Shown one piece after another: positions 15,871-24,953 of a stretch of 40,692 nt of DNA (position 1 is its first letter; each line of letters starts with the position of its first letter). A program made the position numbers and the translations under genes. The stretch spans positions 24,099 to 64,790 of the forward strand of contig JAGWBV010000048.1 of the NCBI GenBank assembly GCA_021295715.1. Direction: 5' to 3'. The notes under the pieces were generated by a model, which saw only the letters and a list, made by a program, of their open reading frames with translations, searched no databases and was not told the origin of the DNA. The stretch is from Candidatus Poribacteria bacterium. GTDB lineage: Bacteria > Poribacteria > WGA-4E > WGA-3G.

Positions 15871-17370
15871 TTACGGAGAAAGGTTCGCTACCGTATAGTT
15901 CGGTGCTTCCTCCGTTATATCAATATCGTGGGGATGGCTTTCCCGGTAGCCGCTACTTGACATCCGTACAAATTGGCTATCCCTACGTAATGCCTCAATG
16001 TCAGCAGCACCACAATAGCCCATCGCCGAGCGGATGCCACCGACCAATTGATAAACAAAATTGCTGAGTTTTCCTTTATGTGGAACACGTCCTTCAATCC
16101 CACGTGGAACAAGTTTGGAAATATCTTCGTTGCTATCTTCTGAAAGTTGGGCACTTCGTTTTCGCAATGCCCCTAATGACCCCATGCCGCGGTGAATTTT
16201 ATATGTTCTTCCTTGATAGATGACAGTATCGCCGGGGCTTTCGTCCGTTCCAGCCAACAAACTACCGATCATCACAGAACTCGCCCCCGCGCCAATGGCT
16301 TTCGCGATGTCCCCAGAATAACGAATACCACCATCGGCAATAATCGGCACCCCTGATTTATCGGCTTCCTTGGCACAATCGTAAATTGCTGTAATTTGCG
16401 GAATACTCACACCTGCGACGACGCGTGTCGTACAGATCGAACCAGGACCTACACCGACCTTTACAGCGTCCGCACCAGCATCAATGAGGCTTCGTGTCCC
16501 TTCAGGCGTAACGACATTTCCAGCGACAAGTTCAATATCTGAGAAATGAGACTTAATGTACTCTGTTGATCGAATTACGTTTTTAGAATGTCCATGTGCC
16601 GTATCCAATACGAGCACATCTACACCAACCGCCACTAACCGGTCAACGTTCTCCAAAGGTGTTGAAGGCAGAACCGCAGCACCAACCCTTAAACGTCCAG
16701 CACCATCCTTACAGGCATGCGGGAACATCTGGACTTTGTCAATATCTTTGATGGTAATCAGTCCACAGAGTCGAAAATCACCATCCACAATCGGCAATTT
16801 TTCTTTTCGAGACTTATGGAGTATCTCTTTGGCTTTATCGAGTGTAATTCCGGGGGATGCGGTAATCAACTCCTCACCGGGGGTCATTCGGGCGGTTACG
16901 GGGAGGTCGAGGTTATCTTCGTACTTGAGATCGCGGTTCGTGATGAGGCCGACGAGGCAGCCATCGTCTGTTACGATCGGGACACCCCCGATGCGGTAAC
17001 GGGCTGTAACATCCAAAGCATCGCGAATGGTTTTATCTTGGGTTAACGTAATCGGTGCGGTAATCATCCCGCTTTCCGATCGTTTCACTCGGTCGACTTC
17101 AGACACCTGTTCATCAATAGGGCAGTTATAGTGAATTATTCCGATGCCTCCCTCCCGCGCAATTGCAATGGCAAGGGTAGATTCTGTGACAGTATCCATA
17201 GGTGAGCTACAGATAGGAATGTTCAGCCGGAGATTCCGTGTCAGTTGTGTACCCGTATCTACGTGATCTGGTAGCACATCCGATTCAGCCGGAATCAGCA
17301 AAACATCGTCGAAAGTTAACCCTTCTTTTGCAAATATCGGGGGGAAGACATCGGAAATCTTGGTCTCCAT
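15871..17370 (-). CDS. guaB: Inosine-5'-monophosphate dehydrogenase
   Basis: A 499-residue IMP dehydrogenase, which oxidises IMP to XMP with NAD+ as the first committed step of GMP synthesis. The TIM barrel opens with [13 protein letters not shown]. Two CBS domains are inserted at about residues 95-215 ([32 protein letters not shown]). The catalytic loop is GPGSICTTR with Cys313. Then come [22 protein letters not shown], the YRGMGS-equivalent [11 protein letters not shown] and GYCGAADI near the end. Length and motif order are normal. AAGGAG lies ten bases before the ATG. It appears to be transcribed alone. Confidence 0.97.
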   Translation of the reverse strand: METKISDVFPPIFAKEGLTFDDVLLIPAESDVLPDHVDTGTQLTRNLRLNIPICSSPMDTVTESTLAIAIAREGGIGIIHYNCPIDEQVSEVDRVKRSESGMITAPITLTQDKTIRDALDVTARYRIGGVPIVTDDGCLVGLITNRDLKYEDNLDLPVTARMTPGEELITASPGITLDKAKEILHKSRKEKLPIVDGDFRLCGLITIKDIDKVQMFPHACKDGAGRLRVGAAVLPSTPLENVDRLVAVGVDVLVLDTAHGHSKNVIRSTEYIKSHFSDIELVAGNVVTPEGTRSLIDAGADAVKVGVGPGSICTTRVVAGVSIPQITAIYDCAKEADKSGVPIIADGGIRYSGDIAKAIGAGASSVMIGSLLAGTDESPGDTVIYQGRTYKIHRGMGSLGALRKRSAQLSEDSNEDISKLVPRGIEGRVPHKGKLSNFVYQLVGGIRSAMGYCGAADIEALRRDSQFVRMSSSGYRESHPHDIDITEEAPNYTVANLSP

Positions 17371-17842
17371 CAGAATCGTCTCCTTGATTGCGGTTGAGAT
17401 GGATAGGATCGGTTCAGAAACGATACCGAGCAGCCTCGCTTATGGGGTTCCCACATCGCACATTTACTTGAAAAAGCACTATTCTCCAATTCCCACATAT
17501 TATAGTATACGTTTTCTCTCACGTTAAAATATTTGTCGTGCCGTTGCGAAGCGGGTTCTGATCCTTTCCCAGACCAGCAGCTACCAAACGGACTTAGCAT
17601 CTAATAACGGATTTGTGAAATGAAGCCAATATTCCCTTACCATTAATTATATAGAAAAATGAAAATTATATCAATCTATTTTTTTCAGATTCATTTGACT
17701 TTCAGATTTTCCTTGGCACTGGGTCCGAAATTGTGGTATAATGCGCGTATCAGGTTGGAAACCGACAGTGTTTAGCATTACCACTTGGTGATGTGTCTGC
17801 CTCCCACTCAACAGGGGATAAATACCTGATACCTGATAGACC
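17371..17842. other. Intergenic region upstream of guaB and the tnpB remnant
   Basis: The 472-bp spacer is divergent between guaB and the tnpB remnant. Its left part has no convincing ORF despite an open frame at 17370-17600. Its right part (from about 17745) has short inverted segments that could be the left end of the IS200/IS605-type element, and it contains the promoter at 17713-17742. Confidence 0.5.
17713..17742 (+). promoter_or_regulatory. Sigma70-type promoter facing the tnpB remnant
   Basis: TTGGCA at 17713-17718 is followed after 18 bases by a perfect TATAAT at 17737-17742. It points toward the tnpB remnant. Confidence 0.55.
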
Positions 17843-18343
17843 ATGAGATTAACATTTATATATCCTATTTATCCGACCCAGGAACAAGAAACAACATTAG
17901 AAAGATGGCTTGACCACTTGTGTGAACTTCAGAATTCTGCTCGCCACGATAGACTCGTTGCGTATGAGGCCGAAGGTCGTTTTGTGTCGATCTCTGACCA
18001 GCAGACCCTTCTCACCGCAGCGCGTGAGAAATATGATGACTTCCGCGAAGTTCCCCAAGATTTTCAGAATTTACTGCCTTCGGTAAACGTTGTAAAGAAA
18101 ACGCTATAAAAAAAGGGTATCCTCGCCATAAAACGCGTGTGCGTTCTCTCACATGGAGCCTCCGAAAATATACCAAAGTCGTTCGTAAAAAGACGAAAGA
18201 CACTGACAAACAGACGATACGTGTTCGCGAGAATCCGAAACGCTGCTTTAAACATACTCTTACGGGCGGAAACCTGCGCCCGTCGTGGAGAGCGGTGGGT
18301 TACCAACCTCACTGAAACGAGAAACTTATCGGTAGACCGATAG
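17843..18343 (+). pseudogene. TnpB (OrfB_IS605) remnant
   Basis: The first frame (17843-18109) matches the start of TnpB-type proteins: FIYPIYPTQEQETTLERWLDH, then LQNSARHDRLVAYEAEGRF and SVNVVKKTL. Read further in the same frame, after a stop, are GYPRHKTRVRSLTW and related residues. A second frame (18137-18343) has NAALNILLRAE followed by a basic tail, which matches the end of TnpB. The middle of the protein, including the RuvC active-site Asp/Glu motifs and most of the zinc ribbon, is absent. It is therefore a deletion remnant with at least one frame disruption, not an active nuclease. It is followed by a typical IS200/IS605 end hairpin. Confidence 0.75.
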
Positions 18344-18371
18344 GAAACCTGTTAACACTCTTAACAAGTTT

Positions 18372-18391
18372 CCCAAGTCTTTAGGCTTGGG
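18372..18391. mobile_element. IS200/IS605-type right-end hairpin
   Basis: CCCAAGTC pairs with GGCTTGGG (one wobble) around a TTTA loop. This is the same architecture as the hairpin at the IS end near 40388-40408 (CCCACGCC/GGCGTTGGG, loop TTTA on the minus strand). It marks the right end of the decayed element. Confidence 0.65.
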
Positions 18392-18513
18392 TACATTGAC
18401 AAATCTATAACGTGATATAATACGTTTAATCACCCGTGTGCGCTTGGATTTCGCTAACATGTGCTTGAGAAGCAACACTCACCAACGCTTACGGGACACA
18501 AAGGAGCCGCAAA

Positions 18514-19557
18514 ATGGATAATTTAAACGTTGGAATTGTCGGGCTTGGTTGGGTAGCCGGTGCGCATATCGAAGCCTTCAAAGCCGTTACAGGTTCGGAT
18601 GTTACTGCCATCTGTTCGCGCCGAGAACACGATGAATCTGTATTGGCAGAGACCTACGGAACACCTCTTAAAGCTTATACCGATTTTGAAAAAATGCTCG
18701 CGGATCCGGATGTCCACATCATCGATATTTGCACGCCACATCCCTTCCATGCCGAACAAGCCATTGCTGCTGCACAAGCGGGCAAACATCTCATCATAGA
18801 AAAACCGATCTGCCTTACATACGAAGATGCGAAAGCTATCCGCGATGCTGTCAAAAACACAGGGGTCAATGTTTGTGTCTGCTTTGAGTGTCGATATAGT
18901 GCCCACTTCACGCTGATCCGCTCCGTGATTGACAACGGATTACTCGGGGAACTCCACTACGCCGAAGTCGATTATTACCACGGCATCGGACCCTGGTACG
19001 GACAATACGAATGGAACATCAAAAAAGACTTTGGCGGTAGCACCCTACTCACCGCCGGATGCCATGCCCTCGATGCCCTTCTCTTTTTCATGGATGGAAA
19101 CGTCGAAGAAGTAACGAGTTACCAGACACAATCCACAGGTGCGGATTTTCAACCCTACGAATATAAAACAACAAGCGTCAGCCTCCTTAAGTTTGAAGGT
19201 GGCGGAAAAATCGGGAAAGTCACCTCCTGTGTCGATTGTTTACAACCTTATTACTTCCATATCCATCTCGTTGGAAGCGAAGGGAGTCTTCTCGACAACC
19301 GAATCTATTCGGCGAAACTTCACGGTATGGATAAGAGTAGATGGAGTACGCTTGAGACCTCACTCATTGATTCTGGCGATGTCAGCGACCATCCGTATGA
19401 ACCACAATTCCAAGCGTTCATAGACAGCATCAGACGAAATGAACCGATGCCACTGACCGACTTTGACACGGCATTTGAAACACACCGCGTTGTCTTCGCT
19501 TCTGACATGTCGGCAGAAGCGGATGGCAGAACCGTTAAACTGTCCGAACTCGATTAA
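18514..19557 (+). CDS. Gfo/Idh/MocA-family NAD(P)-dependent oxidoreductase
   Basis: A 347-residue oxidoreductase. The N-terminal Rossmann fold begins [14 protein letters not shown]. The family's E-K-P motif is at residues 96-98 (IIEKPICL), and the C-terminal domain has the GCHALDAL segment with H184 and D187 in the positions of the catalytic H-x-x-D. Relatives act on sugars, inositols or sugar acids; the substrate cannot be told. A good AAGGAG precedes the ATG. It stands alone on the plus strand, and its stop abuts the stop of the convergent gene at 19558 with no gap. No transporter or isomerase lies next to it. Confidence 0.93.
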   Translation: MDNLNVGIVGLGWVAGAHIEAFKAVTGSDVTAICSRREHDESVLAETYGTPLKAYTDFEKMLADPDVHIIDICTPHPFHAEQAIAAAQAGKHLIIEKPICLTYEDAKAIRDAVKNTGVNVCVCFECRYSAHFTLIRSVIDNGLLGELHYAEVDYYHGIGPWYGQYEWNIKKDFGGSTLLTAGCHALDALLFFMDGNVEEVTSYQTQSTGADFQPYEYKTTSVSLLKFEGGGKIGKVTSCVDCLQPYYFHIHLVGSEGSLLDNRIYSAKLHGMDKSRWSTLETSLIDSGDVSDHPYEPQFQAFIDSIRRNEPMPLTDFDTAFETHRVVFASDMSAEADGRTVKLSELD

Positions 19558-20142
19558 TCACCATCGCATTGCTGCCTCGCGATAGAGTTGAATTTGTTCC
19601 ATATTGCGAGGCACCGCTATATGGATAGACTTGCGTTTTCGATTGACATCCCTGAGTACAATCGGTGCGCGAAGCATGTTGGTCATTGTAACAATGCCGG
19701 AGCGATAAAAAACCCACATGCGCTGCTCGGTGTAAGGGTTCAACACGTACTCTGAAGTATGTTCTGATGGATGCCCCTCTACATCAACAAAGAGGTCGTG
19801 CTTCGGGTACTCGAGTTCAACGCTCGTATCATGTCCCTGTAAGAACAATTTTTCAGGTGGCGGTTTGGGTGAATATCCACTCAGTTTACATTTCCGAATT
19901 CGGATAGGCGCGCTTGATTTATTAATCAGGTGCAAAGAGACAACGATGGCAAGGCGATGGTTGTCGTCACGGTTGATAAACCACGTATCTTCTGGAATAA
20001 TCTCTACTGTCAACCCCGGAATCTGTTTTATCCTGTTATAGACGATTGCCAATGCTACAAAACTGACGCAGCCGAGGAGCACCGACTGTCCGGTGGGTGT
20101 GGCTAAGAATTGCACCAGTTGCTTTAACGCTTGTTGTAGCAC
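19558..20142 (-). CDS. Membrane-anchored protein of unknown function
   Basis: A 194-residue protein with one hydrophobic segment at about residues 18-36 (QSVLLGCVSFVALAIVYN). It is followed by a soluble domain that looks beta-rich (LTVEIIPEDTWFINRDDNHRLAIVVSLHLINKSSAPIRIRKCKLSGY). No family is recognised. Its start overlaps the end of tsaC by 19 bases, which implies translational coupling, and it is the last gene of the dprA-tsaD-tsaC run. A domain of this shape could resemble an Ig-like or C2-like sandwich, but that is a guess. Confidence 0.7.
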   Translation of the reverse strand: MLQQALKQLVQFLATPTGQSVLLGCVSFVALAIVYNRIKQIPGLTVEIIPEDTWFINRDDNHRLAIVVSLHLINKSSAPIRIRKCKLSGYSPKPPPEKLFLQGHDTSVELEYPKHDLFVDVEGHPSEHTSEYVLNPYTEQRMWVFYRSGIVTMTNMLRAPIVLRDVNRKRKSIHIAVPRNMEQIQLYREAAMRW

Positions 20143-20741
20143 GCGAACTCCTTGGCGAGTGTTTCTTCTGAAATAACGCCGTGTCGCCGAACCAGTGGCG
20201 GCGACACGGAAATGTCGTAAACTGTAGAAGGGATGGGACCCGGTGTCTTCCCTCCATCAACGACCATATCAATTCGTGAGGTGAGTTCTTCACCAATTTC
20301 CGCAACGGAGGTGGCAGGCGGTTCTCCAGAGAGATTCGCGCTCGTTATAGCCATCGGTCCGCCAAACGCTTGGAGGATCTTCAATAGTAATGGATGATCT
20401 GGGATTCGGACCCCAACAGTATTCCCGCCAGCAGTTAACACTGGCAGCAGCCCTTTGCTTTCAATAACGATGGTCAAACCGCCGGGCCAAAACCGATCTG
20501 TGAGGTGAAAAAAGAAATCCGGTAGGTTTCGAGAGAAACGATGGATATCGGAAACAGAACTGAGAACGAGCGGAATCGGATTTCCATCCGGTCGTCCTTT
20601 TACTGTATACAATTTCTGCACGGCACTCGGATTAAAGGGGTCGGCTCCCAACCCATAGACTGTATCGGTGGGGATAGCGATAATACCGCCTGACTTTAGG
20701 TATTGGACGGCTTTTTTAATTTTTCCTTGCGGTTCAATCAT
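20124..20741 (-). CDS. tsaC: L-threonylcarbamoyladenylate synthase (Sua5/YrdC family)
   Basis: A 205-residue YrdC-domain protein that makes threonylcarbamoyl-AMP from threonine, bicarbonate and ATP for the t6A37 modification of tRNA. Motifs include GGIIAIPTDTVYGLGAD, KLYTVKGRPDGNPIPLVL, FWPGGLTIVI, TVGVRIPDHPLL and ITSANLSGEPPAT. I choose the ATG at 20741 because a frame extension to 20825 translates only repeat sequence. Even so the first residues (EPQGKIKK) are encoded by the 3' end of dispersed element copy F. The partner gene tsaD lies just upstream. A 19-bp overlap couples it to the next gene. Confidence 0.93.
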   Translation of the reverse strand: MIEPQGKIKKAVQYLKSGGIIAIPTDTVYGLGADPFNPSAVQKLYTVKGRPDGNPIPLVLSSVSDIHRFSRNLPDFFFHLTDRFWPGGLTIVIESKGLLPVLTAGGNTVGVRIPDHPLLLKILQAFGGPMAITSANLSGEPPATSVAEIGEELTSRIDMVVDGGKTPGPIPSTVYDISVSPPLVRRHGVISEETLAKEFACYNKR

Positions 20742-20861
20742 TTGATTTGTAGGTTGATGTCTTTCCACGTAGAACTGAAGAAACACCCAAGTAAAAACCC
20801 TTCCAAATGTAAAGCAAAGACACATTATGCCATTTAAGGAAACCTAATTTCATCACGGGTT
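20712..20861 (-). repeat. Structured start-codon-proximal element, copy F (diverged)
   Basis: On the minus strand it starts near AACCCGTGATG and ends at CCGCAAGGAAAAATTAAA. AACCC pairs with GGGTT, replacing GCCC/GGGC of other copies. It contains a segment, 20803-20831, that matches 36116-36144 of copy E at 28 of 29 positions. It also contains ACTTGGGTGTTTC, seen near 29110-29130 as well. The tsaC ATG lies within it. Confidence 0.6.
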
Positions 20862-20877
20862 CAAGGCTTGTAGCGGA

Positions 20878-21966
20878 TCAGACAAGGGATCCGTTCGGAG
20901 TCGCATTCAGAGAGAGTTCATCTCGGAGTCCTTGTTGATATTTCTGGTAAGCGATTCCCGCAATCATCGCGCCGTTATCGGTACACAGGTTCATCGGTGG
21001 ATAGTAGACTTCCGCACCAATCTCTGCAGCGGCGACCTTTAGTGAAGCACGCAACTGACTATTTGCGGCAACGCCACCCGTCAAGGTTATCGCCGTGGCG
21101 TTAGTGGCTTTCGCGGCACGCATCAATTTGTAAACAAGCACATCCACGACAGCGGCTTGAAAACTGGCAGCAATATCTTCAACGGTTACCATATCAGGGT
21201 TTGTCGGCTCCACATTCTCTTGCCCATTTTCTACAAGTAGACCGGCTCGGCGTGCCTTCTCCACAAAATAGCGCACGGAGGTCTTAATACCGCTAAAACT
21301 GAATTGATAATCATCGGTATTCCGCATCGGTCTCGGAAATTTTATCGCTGAAGGGTCCCCTTTCCGCGCGAGGTCATCAATTATTTTTCCGCCGGGGAAA
21401 CCGAGCCCGAGGTACTTTGCGACCTTATCGTAGACTTCGCCAGCGGCATCGTCTTGTGTACCGCCTAATACCTTGTATTGCCACCCCTCGTGAACCTCAA
21501 CGAGCAACGTATGCCCACCAGAAACCGTGAGGCAGATATGCGGAAATGTCAGGGCATCATGCACCATACTTTTCGATAGCAAGTTTTGGCTTGCAAGCTG
21601 CGCCAAAAAGGGGGCATAGATATGTCCTTCAATGTGATTGATACCGAGCAGGGGCAGCTTGTGGCAATAGGCAAGACTTTTCGCCGCGGCAACTCCAACG
21701 AGCAATGCCCCGATTAAGCCCGGACGATTCGTTACGGCTATCGCTTCCAAGTCCTTGAATGTGACATCCGCTTCTGCCAACGACCGACTCACGATGTAGT
21801 TTATCGCTTCAATATGTTTGCGCGATGCGAGTTCCGGGACAACGCCACCGTATTCTTGGTGCACTTCAATCTGTGAAGCTACGACGTTGGAAAGCACCTC
21901 TCTACCATCAGCAACAACTGCGGCAGCGGTTTCGTCACATGAGGTATCAATACCAAGTATTCTCAT
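20878..21966 (-). CDS. tsaD: tRNA N6-adenosine threonylcarbamoyltransferase
   Basis: A 362-residue Kae1/TsaD-family protein. It transfers threonylcarbamoyl from the TsaC product to A37 of ANN-decoding tRNAs. Visible are ILGIDTSCDETAAAVV, GGVVPELASRKHIE, the metal-binding H111-x3-H115 in NHIEGHIYAP, SGGHTLLVEV, KYLGLGFPGGK, TGGVAANSQLR and NLCTDNGAMIAG near the C-terminus. Length and motif order are normal. Its start overlaps the DUF2283 gene by four bases (ATGA). With tsaC downstream, it forms a t6A pair; tsaB and tsaE are not in the window. Confidence 0.96.
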   Translation of the reverse strand: MRILGIDTSCDETAAAVVADGREVLSNVVASQIEVHQEYGGVVPELASRKHIEAINYIVSRSLAEADVTFKDLEAIAVTNRPGLIGALLVGVAAAKSLAYCHKLPLLGINHIEGHIYAPFLAQLASQNLLSKSMVHDALTFPHICLTVSGGHTLLVEVHEGWQYKVLGGTQDDAAGEVYDKVAKYLGLGFPGGKIIDDLARKGDPSAIKFPRPMRNTDDYQFSFSGIKTSVRYFVEKARRAGLLVENGQENVEPTNPDMVTVEDIAASFQAAVVDVLVYKLMRAAKATNATAITLTGGVAANSQLRASLKVAAAEIGAEVYYPPMNLCTDNGAMIAGIAYQKYQQGLRDELSLNATPNGSLV

Positions 21967-22202
21967 GATTCTTCGTTTAACTGCAAACGGGCGGAAATCG
22001 GTAAATTAAAGAGTTCATCGCGCAGCAACCGCATGGAGAAAAATAAAACTTCAAGGTTTTCAACATCCCCTGTGTCTGGGTTAAAACGCGCGACGATTTC
22101 GTCAGCAAGCTCCTCGCTTTCCTGTTCTGGATACGGAGGGCAAGTGTTTACATACAAAATATCAGCATCTCTGTCATATTGAAAAGTCAGGTTTGTTCCC
22201 AT
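21963..22202 (-). CDS. DUF2283 family protein
   Basis: A 79-residue protein with the short DUF2283 pattern: TFQYDRDADILYVNTCP near the N-terminus, then IVARFNPDTGDVENLEVLFFS. The family is small, often near toxin-antitoxin or other stress loci, and has no established function. It overlaps tsaD by four bases and follows dprA by 11 bases, so it is co-transcribed with both. There is no signal peptide. Confidence 0.8.
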   Translation of the reverse strand: MGTNLTFQYDRDADILYVNTCPPYPEQESEELADEIVARFNPDTGDVENLEVLFFSMRLLRDELFNLPISARLQLNEES

Positions 22203-22213
22203 TGTGAAATAAG

Positions 22214-23476
22214 TTATTGATTATTCTTAGTAAACTGTTTCCCCGGCAACTGTTGAATAACACCTTTAAGTTCCAACATTAAAAGCACACTTGACACCTG
22301 ACCAATCGGTAATTGTGTCGTCCGAACAATGGTATCAATATGTGATGATGGCACTTCAATAGCATCGAAAATCGTCTTCTCATCTGGCGTTAAATCGGGT
22401 GGAGGTGGTGCAGAGACGGGTTGTCGCGCTTCAGGAGTCGGTTGCGGGAGCACAGGTTTCGTATCGTTTTTCTCAACAGAGAATGCTTGTGTCGGCACTG
22501 CCTCCATATCTGGCACTGGCGATGGTTCGGAGGTCAGGCGATCACGATCATCGTGATGGGGTGCCTCCGCTGATATTTGGGGCTGAATTTGGTTTAGGAC
22601 GTGCGGCGGCAGTTCATTGAGCAGATCGTCTACAGTGTTGATGAGTTTCGCGCCTTCATTAATTAACTTATGGGTCCCAGTTGAAAGTTCAGAGAAAATC
22701 TCACCCGGCACAGCGAACACTTCTCTGTTCTGTTCAGCCGCGAGACGGGCGGTAATCAACGCGCCACTACGATTCGATGCCTCTACCACAACAGTTCCGA
22801 GCGTCAATCCACTAATGATGCGGTTACGACGTGGGAAGTTTCTCGGTTTCGGTTTGGCTGCCATTGGAAATTCGGAAACTAACGCGCCAGATGCTTCAAT
22901 TTTCTCAGCGAGGTGGCTATTGGTAGCAGGATAAACGATGCTCAATCCGTTTCCCATGACCGCAATCGTCCTACCCCCTGCTTCAAGTGCGCCACGATGT
23001 GCTGAAGTATCAATACCTCTCGCCAAACCACTAACGACAGTTACGCTCCGCTGCGCGAGTTGGTAACTCAAACGGTAACTCACCTTTCGTCCGTAATCCT
23101 TCGCGTTTCGAGAACCGACGAGGGAAATGCTAAGTGCGTCCTCTGGAGTGAGTTCCCCTTTTACATATAGCACAAATGGTGGCGTGTCAATCTCCTTCAA
23201 GTGGGAGGGATATGCGGTATCATAAAGCGTTACGACGTGACAACCATATTTGTGTATTAATTCAAGCTCACGTTCTATTGAATACAAAACAGGCTTGTGA
23301 ATTAAGAGGTCACAGACCGCTGGCGAAAGCCTATCTATTTCTCTGAGTTCGTCTGGTGCTGCCTGAATTGCTCGCGCAGTGCTACCAAAAACGTCACGTA
23401 AGACTTGAACGGTTTTGAGTCCTACACCTTGAATTAGATTTAAATGGATTAGACTGATTGTCTCGTTAGACAGCAT
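22214..23476 (-). CDS. dprA: DNA processing protein DprA/Smf
   Basis: A 420-residue DprA homologue, the RecA loader that protects incoming single-stranded DNA in natural transformation. The N-terminal HhH-like region is about residues 1-65. The Rossmann domain shows LVGSRNAKDYGR (119-130), VVSGLARGIDTSAH (147-160), AVMGNGLSIVYP and GTVVVEASNRSGALITA. The C-terminal winged-helix-like domain is at about 360-415. The protein is longer than most, and the extra length lies in the linker at about 290-360. Residues 303-317 (AEAPHHDDRDRLTSE) of that linker are encoded by the 43-bp palindromic element. Its stop lies 11 bases before the DUF2283 gene. Confidence 0.95.
   Translation of the reverse strand: MLSNETISLIHLNLIQGVGLKTVQVLRDVFGSTARAIQAAPDELREIDRLSPAVCDLLIHKPVLYSIERELELIHKYGCHVVTLYDTAYPSHLKEIDTPPFVLYVKGELTPEDALSISLVGSRNAKDYGRKVSYRLSYQLAQRSVTVVSGLARGIDTSAHRGALEAGGRTIAVMGNGLSIVYPATNSHLAEKIEASGALVSEFPMAAKPKPRNFPRRNRIISGLTLGTVVVEASNRSGALITARLAAEQNREVFAVPGEIFSELSTGTHKLINEGAKLINTVDDLLNELPPHVLNQIQPQISAEAPHHDDRDRLTSEPSPVPDMEAVPTQAFSVEKNDTKPVLPQPTPEARQPVSAPPPPDLTPDEKTIFDAIEVPSSHIDTIVRTTQLPIGQVSSVLLMLELKGVIQQLPGKQFTKNNQ
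22527..22569. repeat. 43-bp palindromic element, copy 2 (in frame inside dprA)
   Basis: It starts TCGGAGG and ends GCCTCCG, with ATCACGAT-C-ATCGTGAT in the centre. It is identical to the intergenic copy at 4573-4615 at 39 of 43 positions with no gap. It lies in the linker between the Rossmann and winged-helix domains of DprA and preserves the frame. Confidence 0.9.
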
Positions 23477-23495
23477 ATCTTCTGCCTTTTAATTG

Positions 23496-23602
23496 CAGTC
23501 GGCAGTCAGCAGTCGGCAGTCAGCAAGAGTTTTCTTGTTGCAGGCGATACGATAGTAACTGCCACATGCTCTACTGGCCGCTGACGGCTGATAGCCGATA
23601 GC
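23496..23602. repeat. Intergenic simple repeats of the CAGTC/CGGCAGTCAGC type
   Basis: Tandem short units (GCAGTCGGCAGTCAGCAGTC) and related GGCTGATAGCCG inverted motifs fill this spacer. Similar degenerate units occur at about 10180-10245, 11172-11197, 27040-27070, 30775-30805, 34148-34163 and 36490-36620, always in spacers upstream of minus-strand starts. Confidence 0.6.
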
Positions 23603-23611
23603 CATTAACTA

Positions 23612-24199
23612 CTATTCAGCTGTGCCTGCTTCCATTGGATCCGGTGGAAGCGCGTAATAGATTTCAATTTCCTGAATCTCTTTATATTCTTGCGCAGTGG
23701 GTGCCCCAGTTTCGCCACGGGTTGAGCGTTTCGCCCCACCGACGCGACGCGAATCCCAACGGCGCGGTACTTTGAGACGAAACCTTGTCGTCACAATCGG
23801 ATTATTCAAGGTGAACTTGTACACAGGACGCATATTGTCCCGAACCTCTTTCATGGTAACCCATTCTTCCTCGTCATTCATGTACTGAACGGCGAAGTAC
23901 TCCAGTTGCCCTGGCTCGGCTTTCACCACAACCTGCTGAATCGTCTGCGGTTGCCGCCATCTGAGAACAGCCTCTGTGTATTTATCCGACTCCATTTGAG
24001 ATGCCTCATCCTTCCCGTCTTCGAGAATAGGACCTGTCGTCCCTATTGAGTAGATATTGTCGTCATGGTACTTTGAATCCTCGCTTGTCGCGTCAAGTGC
24101 GATGTTCTTGCTCAAGTTAAGGGATGGATTCGATGCGAGAATACAGCCCGACATCCCAATCACCACGCAAAGGGTCAGTATCAATAATCCAAAACGCAT
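23612..24199 (-). CDS. Lipoprotein with discoidin-like domain
   Basis: A 195-residue protein with a lipoprotein signal: MRFGLLILTLCVVIGMSGC, the lipobox Cys being residue 19. The mature part contains SIGTTGPILEDGKDEASQ, RQPQTIQQVVVKAEPGQLEYFAVQY and TTRFRLKVPRRW, a pattern like the F5/8 type C (discoidin) jelly roll that binds carbohydrates or surfaces. The C-terminus is Glu/Pro-rich. AAGGAGG precedes the ATG. It follows a related lipoprotein gene (24304-24942) and may be its diverged tandem copy. Ligand unknown. Confidence 0.8.
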   Translation of the reverse strand: MRFGLLILTLCVVIGMSGCILASNPSLNLSKNIALDATSEDSKYHDDNIYSIGTTGPILEDGKDEASQMESDKYTEAVLRWRQPQTIQQVVVKAEPGQLEYFAVQYMNDEEEWVTMKEVRDNMRPVYKFTLNNPIVTTRFRLKVPRRWDSRRVGGAKRSTRGETGAPTAQEYKEIQEIEIYYALPPDPMEAGTAE

Positions 24200-24303
24200 G
24201 TATTGCCTCCTTGTTGCGTAGAACGGCGCCTATGCCGTCCACTATGGTATGAAGTTGAAGCGGCATTATAGAAATAGCCACCTTGATGTCCTATCTTATG
24301 TTA

Positions 24304-24942
24304 CTACAAATCAAGCAATTCATCAAGTTCTTTTTCACGCTTATCGGTCGCCTGCTCCTCTTCCACCTGTTCAGCGGTTTTATAACCGTAAAGTTCAATT
24401 TCTCGAATTTTTCCAACGGCACGCCGACTCCCGATATTCCAGCCTCTGCCGCCAGAACGTGCTCGTTCCTGTCGGCTCAAGAGAGCGTCATCTTTCGTGC
24501 CTAAAACGCGCAGCCGGATTCGATCTGTTGGAAACGGAATCAGCAGTGAAATTTTAATCGGATTCTGTTTGACACTCCTCACGTCCTTAATCAACTGCCA
24601 ATCCGCATCAACCGCGATGCTACCTTTATCGGCGTAAATATCAAACTCACTTAAATTGTCCGAATGTATGACAATCCGACGGATAATCTTTTTTTCCGGC
24701 ATCGTAATTACTACCTGTGAAGCGGGGTTCGCGCCAATAAATCCCTGCGAACCTGCGGGGAAAGTGGTTTCACCGATAGTGTTCAATTTGCCATCAATCA
24801 TCTGTGGACTTGTCGCCGATACCCCTTCCAGGAGGGCATAATTTTCGCTCCACTCCTGTTCCGAGAACAGGGCGGCACATCCTGCCAAAATAACGCAAAC
24901 CAAGCAGAACAGTGAAAATAACGCAATGGATCGATAAATCAT
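24304..24942 (-). CDS. Lipoprotein with discoidin-like domain (paralogue)
   Basis: About 212 residues starting at the ATG at 24942, which has AAGGAG seven bases upstream; an earlier in-frame ATG at 24972 overlaps cysS and lacks a binding site. The signal ends in CVILAGC, and the lipobox Cys is about residue 22. The mature chain follows the same plan as the preceding lipoprotein: LLEGVSATSPQMIDGKLNT, FPAGSQGFIG, QVVITMPEKKIIRRIVIHSDNLSEFDIYA and IRLRVLGTK, then a Lys/Glu-rich C-terminal tail. The DGK and strand pattern suggests a discoidin-like domain. It lies between cysS and the paralogous lipoprotein, all on the same strand. Confidence 0.8.
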   Translation of the reverse strand: MIYRSIALFSLFCLVCVILAGCAALFSEQEWSENYALLEGVSATSPQMIDGKLNTIGETTFPAGSQGFIGANPASQVVITMPEKKIIRRIVIHSDNLSEFDIYADKGSIAVDADWQLIKDVRSVKQNPIKISLLIPFPTDRIRLRVLGTKDDALLSRQERARSGGRGWNIGSRRAVGKIREIELYGYKTAEQVEEEQATDKREKELDELLDL

Positions 24943-24953
24943 GTTTTTACTCC

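Noticed and set aside
17370-17600. Open frame upstream of guaB
   Set aside because: No ribosome binding site, no domain, and it overlaps the guaB start.
20742-20825. N-terminal extension of TsaC
   Set aside because: It translates a dispersed repeat and no TsaC relative has such a region; the ATG at 20741 fits the family.
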